Part shown: piece by piece, positions 60,093 to 64,000 of the stretch | Numbering within the stretch: position 1 is the stretch's first letter | How the letters are laid out: every line of letters starts with the position of its first letter | Assembly (NCBI GenBank): GCA_964551335.1 | Contig: CAZKCO010000002.1 | Span: 62,001 to 126,000, forward strand | DNA: 64,000 nucleotides | From: Tunicatimonas sp964551335 | GTDB lineage: Bacteria > Bacteroidota > Bacteroidia > Cytophagales > Cyclobacteriaceae | Reading direction: 5' to 3' | The notes under the pieces: model-generated | What the model was told of the DNA's origin: nothing | What the model saw: the letters and a program-made list of their open reading frames with translations, nothing else | The model's database searches: none | Made by a program: the position numbers and the translations under genes

Positions 60093-60369
60093 AACCTGTC
60101 TTATTGTGGAAAAACTTGAAAGCAAGAAGCTCGAAAAGTTTGGAAAAAAGTAACCCTTCGTTTTTATTACCGCACACAGGTATGTTTCAGATCTTTATTT
60201 GTAACAGTATAATATATCGTTGAACTTTTCACATATCTTTACTATCTGTTGTATTATGGTTTTTTGGGGGGAATTTATTTATTAATACTCTAATTATCAG
60301 ATATTTACGAAATACTATTGCTTTAGCTAGCCTGGAATTTACATTGGTAGTATAAGGTTTTAGCTTACT

Positions 60370-61332
60370 ATGATCAACATTGAGAAGGTATGTAAGAATT
60401 ACGGAGACCAGACGGTAATCAACCGGGTTTCGTTGGAAGTAGCTGAAGGACAGACATTGGCACTACTGGGTACCAGCGGGTCGGGGAAGACCACATTGCT
60501 AAAAATGATTAACTATCTGGTTCCTCCTTCGTCTGGAAGTATCTATATAGCTGGCCGGGACAACGCCGAAATAAATCCGCCTATTCTTCGCAAGCGTATT
60601 GGGTACGTAATTCAGCAAGTTGGACTATTTCCGCATTATACTATCCATGAGAATATTGAATTAGTGCTGAAACTAGAAGGACAAAAGCCAGAAAATAGAC
60701 GAAGCCGGAGTGAGGAGTTACTGCAACTGGTCGGTCTAGATATAAGTATTGGCGAGCGATACCCCACCGAATTAAGTGGTGGTCAGCAGCAACGAGTAGG
60801 TATAGCTCGGGCTATGGCTAATGATCCTCCCCTTATTTTGATGGATGAACCATTTGGGGCATTAGACCCTATTACCAAGCAAACGCTCATTGATGAATTA
60901 AAAGCGAAGCAATTGTTTAGGGAAAAAACGGTAGTGATGGTAACACACGATGTTTTTGAGGCAATTACTTTAGCTGACAAAATCTGTCTGCTAGATGCAG
61001 GAGAAATACAACAGATTGGTACACCTAAAGACCTGCTATTTTCTCCCCAGTCGACTTTCGTAAAAAACTTTTTTGATGGTCAGCGTTTTCGTTTGGAGCT
61101 AAGAGTTACTACACTATCTGAAGTTTACTCCCATGTTTTGTCGAGCGATAGCCCAGGGGAATTAGGCAACAGCCTTTCAATGAAAAAAAGCGTCTGGGAA
61201 ACATTAGAACAAATAGAAGATCAGCAACTTTCTGACATAACCATTGGCGGTGATGGTTTGCCCATCAAGGTTGCCACAGCTGAAGCTTTGGTCCAGGCTT
61301 TTTATGAGTTCAAGAAGAGTAAACTCGACTAA
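60370..61332 (+). CDS. ABC transporter ATP-binding protein (OpuC/ProV-like)
   Basis: A 320-residue ATPase of the osmoprotectant/glycine-betaine importer family: Walker A GTSGSGKTT (about 34-42), Q-loop VIQQVGLFPHYTIHENI, signature LSGGQQQR (about 136), Walker B LILMDEPFGALDPITK, H-loop THD. Residues after 240 are a shorter tail that is not a clear CBS pair, as in ProV. No permease or binding protein gene is adjacent; it ends convergently with the lipoprotein gene (4-base overlap). Substrate cannot be decided. Confidence 0.87.
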   Translation: MINIEKVCKNYGDQTVINRVSLEVAEGQTLALLGTSGSGKTTLLKMINYLVPPSSGSIYIAGRDNAEINPPILRKRIGYVIQQVGLFPHYTIHENIELVLKLEGQKPENRRSRSEELLQLVGLDISIGERYPTELSGGQQQRVGIARAMANDPPLILMDEPFGALDPITKQTLIDELKAKQLFREKTVVMVTHDVFEAITLADKICLLDAGEIQQIGTPKDLLFSPQSTFVKNFFDGQRFRLELRVTTLSEVYSHVLSSDSPGELGNSLSMKKSVWETLEQIEDQQLSDITIGGDGLPIKVATAEALVQAFYEFKKSKLD

Positions 61333-62033
61333 TCGGTAAAACGAGTGATATCGCTGAGAGTGAAAGGGTCAGACTCTATCATATTACTAGTATGACCGGC
61401 CCGGTCGCGGATGACCACTCCCATCTTTAAACTATCGTTGCGGAACAAGGGCTTGAAAATAAGCGAAGGTGCCGAAAATTGAATAGTTCCTTCTAAAGGT
61501 TTCTTATTGGAGAAGTCATCTTTCAGCGGCGGAAACCGGCCGCCTAAAGGAGCCCGACAAATAGAAGGATCGCCAAAATCGACAACTTCATATATACCAT
61601 CGCTCACTCTCCGAGATAAAGTTACTTCGAAGTTTCTCACTAATGGATTAGGCTCTACCAAAATAGTATCGGTAATTGTGTCATTTCCAATGATTATTGG
61701 ATTATTGCCTTGAGGAAAAACCCAGTCAGTACAATTGAAAGGAGGCTGGCTATCATCATTAGGATCAAATATAATAGGATTACCATTTTCATCAGTAATA
61801 ATCGTGAAAGGATCAAAAAATGAACCTTCTCGGGCGGTTAGTCCTAAATCGCCGTCACCATCCTGAAAATTAATTCTGATTACTAAGGTATCAGTAGCAC
61901 CGGGTGGGTCTATAAAATAGAAATCATCATAACTGACAATAACAGGCTCTATGCCATAGTCGGGCTCCTCAAAGCAAGCAGAAAGTCCCAACAGCACAAA
62001 AAGCGGGATAAATAAATAAAAACTTCGTTTCAT
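61329..62033 (-). CDS. lipoprotein of unknown function
   Basis: From the ATG at 62033 the protein is 234 residues, with a lipoprotein signal (LFVLLGLSAC). The mature part reads as a beta-rich domain with INFQDGDGDLGLTAREGSFFDPF (a DGDGDLG calcium-type loop), and later DSLKMGVVIRDRAGHTSN. The family is a common but uncharacterised Bacteroidota lipoprotein type by my reading; I do not name it. An upstream start at 62093 lacks the signal peptide. Confidence 0.75.
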   Translation of the reverse strand: MKRSFYLFIPLFVLLGLSACFEEPDYGIEPVIVSYDDFYFIDPPGATDTLVIRINFQDGDGDLGLTAREGSFFDPFTIITDENGNPIIFDPNDDSQPPFNCTDWVFPQGNNPIIIGNDTITDTILVEPNPLVRNFEVTLSRRVSDGIYEVVDFGDPSICRAPLGGRFPPLKDDFSNKKPLEGTIQFSAPSLIFKPLFRNDSLKMGVVIRDRAGHTSNMIESDPFTLSDITRFTD

Positions 62034-62129
62034 GCTATAGCGTTGGTCAATTGGGTGATAACCACACTGATAAAGTATTAATATAACGTACAACGTTGAT
62101 TTTTGATATAACCTAGGCTACTTTTCTTC

Positions 62130-63119
62130 ATGAGTTTTCCCCGCCAATTTAAGCACCACCTACTGGATATTGATGCTCGTTCATTTGAGGCGATGGCCAT
62201 GGAGCTATTTCAATGGCAAGCCGAACATAACTCAATCTATCAGACTTATCTATCACACCTGAATATTAATCCTAAAAAGATAAAAAGTACCGAAAATATT
62301 CCTTTTCTACCTATAGAATTCTTTAAGCACCACCAAGTCGTTACGAAGAACACAGCTCAAACGCAGTTTTTTTTCGAAAGTAGCGGAACCACTGGTCAAA
62401 CCCGAAGTCGGCACTATATTGCGGATCTACCCTGGTATTATCAGGTTTGTCAACGAGCATTTGAGCGGCAGTGGGGACCGCTCACCGATTTTCATATTTT
62501 TGCCTTACTTCCCTCTTACCTAGAGCGAAAGAATGCTTCTTTAGTCGCAATGGCGGACTTTTTTATTGAGCAGAGTCAGTCAGCGTACTCTGGTTTTTAT
62601 CTAAATAATTTTGAAAAGTTAGTTCATCAGGTAGAAGCAGCCCGCCAAACTAACCGCCGCATATTACTATTAGGTGTCACTTTTGCCTTGCTTACCTTGG
62701 CTGAGACTTATCGTTTGCAATGGCCCGAAGTAGTGATTATGGAAACCGGAGGTATGAAAGGAAGAAGAAAGGAGATTACCCGAGCCGAAGTACACAATTT
62801 ACTCGCTACCGGCTTGGGAGTAACTAATGTAGCTTCTGAATACGGCATGACTGAACTTCTCTCTCAAGCTTACTCTAGGGTTAACGGCCAGTTCACTCCC
62901 CCACCCTGGATGAAAATCCGCATTCGAGATACATATGATCCTTTTTCCCCTGCTCCCGACGGACGACAAGGAGGGATTAATGTAATTGACTTAGCAAATG
63001 TGGATTCCTGTGCCTTTGTTGAAACTAAGGACCTTGGCAGAAGAGTAAGTGATGAAAGCTTTGAAGTACTTGGAAGATTTGACAATTCTGAAGTAAGAGG
63101 TTGTAGTTTGATGATTTGA
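62130..63119 (+). CDS. LuxE-like acyl-protein synthetase
   Basis: A 329-residue protein of the LuxE/acyl-protein synthetase family, which activates acyl groups as adenylates. The AMP-binding loop FFESSGTTGQTRSRHY is near residues 85-100, with PFLPIEFFKHHQVVT before it and TNVASEYGMTELLSQAYSR (about 229-247) as the second adenylation motif. No luxC/luxD homologue is in the window, so it more likely acts in glycan or lipid chemistry than in light emission. Neighbours on either side do not explain it. Confidence 0.8.
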   Translation: MSFPRQFKHHLLDIDARSFEAMAMELFQWQAEHNSIYQTYLSHLNINPKKIKSTENIPFLPIEFFKHHQVVTKNTAQTQFFFESSGTTGQTRSRHYIADLPWYYQVCQRAFERQWGPLTDFHIFALLPSYLERKNASLVAMADFFIEQSQSAYSGFYLNNFEKLVHQVEAARQTNRRILLLGVTFALLTLAETYRLQWPEVVIMETGGMKGRRKEITRAEVHNLLATGLGVTNVASEYGMTELLSQAYSRVNGQFTPPPWMKIRIRDTYDPFSPAPDGRQGGINVIDLANVDSCAFVETKDLGRRVSDESFEVLGRFDNSEVRGCSLMI

Positions 63120-63164
63120 ATATTTATTTTTTTATACTATTATTTACATATGTACTATTTTTAG

Positions 63165-63172
63165 TATATTTG
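63165..63172 (+). promoter_or_regulatory. -7 promoter box for the 47-residue lipoprotein
   Basis: TATATTTG at 63165-63172, 15 bases before the ATG at 63188, fits the Bacteroidota TAnnTTTG consensus. A TTTA lies 18 bases further upstream where TTTG would be expected, so the -33 box is imperfect. Confidence 0.45.
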
Positions 63173-63187
63173 TAAAAAATGTTAGCT

Positions 63188-63331
63188 ATGAAAAATACCA
63201 AACTACTACTTGTTGCTATCGCAATTATCGGATTTTCTTCTTGTGCACCCCGCTACACCTGCCCTGCCTACGCAGTTAAAGAATTGAAAAAGGAGGTACC
63301 AACCGAGAAAGTTGAACAGGAGCAGATGTAA
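63188..63331 (+). CDS. 47-residue lipoprotein, small and not in longer ORF lists
   Basis: The frame MKNTKLLLVAIAIIGFSSCAPRYTCPAYAV... has a lipoprotein signal (lipobox FSSC, Cys19) and a short mature part of 29 residues with a second Cys at 25, then a charged tail KELKKEVPTEKVEQEQM. The promoter box directly upstream and the regular signal peptide argue that it is translated. Function unknown; such mini-lipoproteins are frequent in Bacteroidota. It stands alone. Confidence 0.75.
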   Translation: MKNTKLLLVAIAIIGFSSCAPRYTCPAYAVKELKKEVPTEKVEQEQM

Positions 63332-63386
63332 TAATCTCTACCAAATGGTCAATTAAGCATTCAGTTTTACTGAAGAAGGCTGATTA

Positions 63387-63854
63387 TTACTTCAGTGCTA
63401 AGGTTTGAACTATCTGTGACACTCGTTCTTCCGGAGTCTGATTGGCGATGCCGATCGTATCAAAGTCACCCCGGAGTGCTTGTAGCATTTGCTTCTCGCG
63501 TGATATTTCTTCCTGAGAGCGATAACCCTGGTCACGAAGTACTGTAAGTAGTCCAGCATCCTTCGCCTGACCTTTTAGAAAAAATAATACAGTTGCCAGT
63601 ACCGAGAGAACCAACCATCGGCGACTGCTCAACAGCGCCAGTAGCACTCCGGTTAGTGTAAGCGACGCGGTGCCGTTATTCAATACCTGCTCAACAGAGG
63701 TCTCCCGATCTAACTGGCTGATCCGATGTTCAATAAATTGAGGGTGGTTAGCGTAGTATAGTAACCTCCGATTGACTTTCTGGGTAGCGGTATCATTAGA
63801 AGTAACAGTGTGAGGAGTGTCTATTCCGTTGCTAGTAAGATTTGCTTCTAACAT
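63387..63854 (-). CDS. DUF2892-like small membrane protein
   Basis: A 155-residue protein. Residues about 37-95 hold HRISQLDRETSVEQVLNNGTASLTLTGVLLALLSSRRWLVLSVLATVLFFL, close to the DUF2892 pattern of two close membrane segments after a short helix. A C-terminal charged region (GYRSQEEISREKQMLQALRGDFDTI) follows. Function unknown. The 146 bases after its start, to the window end, show no gene. Confidence 0.75.
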   Translation of the reverse strand: MLEANLTSNGIDTPHTVTSNDTATQKVNRRLLYYANHPQFIEHRISQLDRETSVEQVLNNGTASLTLTGVLLALLSSRRWLVLSVLATVLFFLKGQAKDAGLLTVLRDQGYRSQEEISREKQMLQALRGDFDTIGIANQTPEERVSQIVQTLALK

Positions 63855-64000
63855 GACTCTTTGGGTTAGGTTGTAAAGTTTACAAATGGTTTAAAACCAC
63901 AAAATAACATTACTTTCTCGGGACATTCAACAAAAACTACAGCTAAAATAAATGGCTTTTGTCCTAAACGTATTAAAACCCAGAAAAAAAAGCTCTTGGT

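Overview
The window looks like chromosomal DNA of a gliding-type Bacteroidota, most likely order Cytophagales. The evidence is gldC, a PorP/SprF-like protein, two giant secreted proteins with gliding-motility C-terminal (type IX secretion, type B) domains, the DUF3098, DUF6702 and DUF5723 families, the sufBCD arrangement with an AsnC/Lrp regulator, and upstream boxes matching the Bacteroidota TAnnTTTG promoter element rather than sigma70 boxes. GC content is moderate by eye and was not computed. I see no rRNA, no ordinary decoding tRNA, no insertion sequence, no prophage and no CRISPR array.

Layout. 1-3506 (minus): sufB-sufC-sufD for Fe-S cluster assembly, with sufD cut by the window edge. 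3668-4135: an AsnC/Lrp regulator. 4292-4405: an unusual type II tRNA-like RNA with a terminator behind it. 4578-6269: fadD-type acyl-CoA ligase. 6301-19869 (minus): a tightly packed four-gene surface-adhesin operon of a 2546-residue PKD/cadherin protein, a 1144-residue cadherin-like protein with an Asp tract, a PorP/SprF-like membrane protein, and a PD40-OmpA lipid-free envelope protein.

20337-32113 (plus): core genes pyrG, yidC, ftsX, a DUF3098 gene, uppP, truB, ribF, a DUF6702 gene, an M48 protease lipoprotein, gldC, a nucleoside deaminase, a thioredoxin-like protein and mnmE. 32328-33170 is a polysaccharide-type membrane protein that lacks its transferase half. 33263-41416 (minus): a MacB/FtsX-type permease, then a four-gene operon of secreted beta-rich proteins led by an FG-GAP repeat protein, with no recognised enzyme in it. 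41491-42603: a family of 86-bp palindromic repeats flanking an HU-like gene.

42980-50536: a small secreted repeat protein, an AI-2E family exporter, an NtrC-type regulator and an NtrY-type kinase. The two regulators are separated by an opposite-strand cluster of an AstE/AspA-like hydrolase, a RimK ATP-grasp ligase and a RimB-like retropepsin fold protein. 50581-63854: a GH2 lipoprotein, an HDAC-like deacetylase overlapping a ComEC homologue, a legume-type lectin, two small unknown proteins, a DUF5723 protein with a large lipoprotein, an orphan ABC ATPase, a lipoprotein, a LuxE-like acyl-protein synthetase, a 47-residue lipoprotein and a DUF2892-like membrane protein.

The most unusual items are the tRNA-like RNA at 4292-4405, the covarying palindromic repeat array beside the HU-like gene, the uncharacterised secreted operon at 35835-41416, and the hairpin that ends five bases before the mnmE start codon. 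All calls come from reading sequence and translations; no database search was run.
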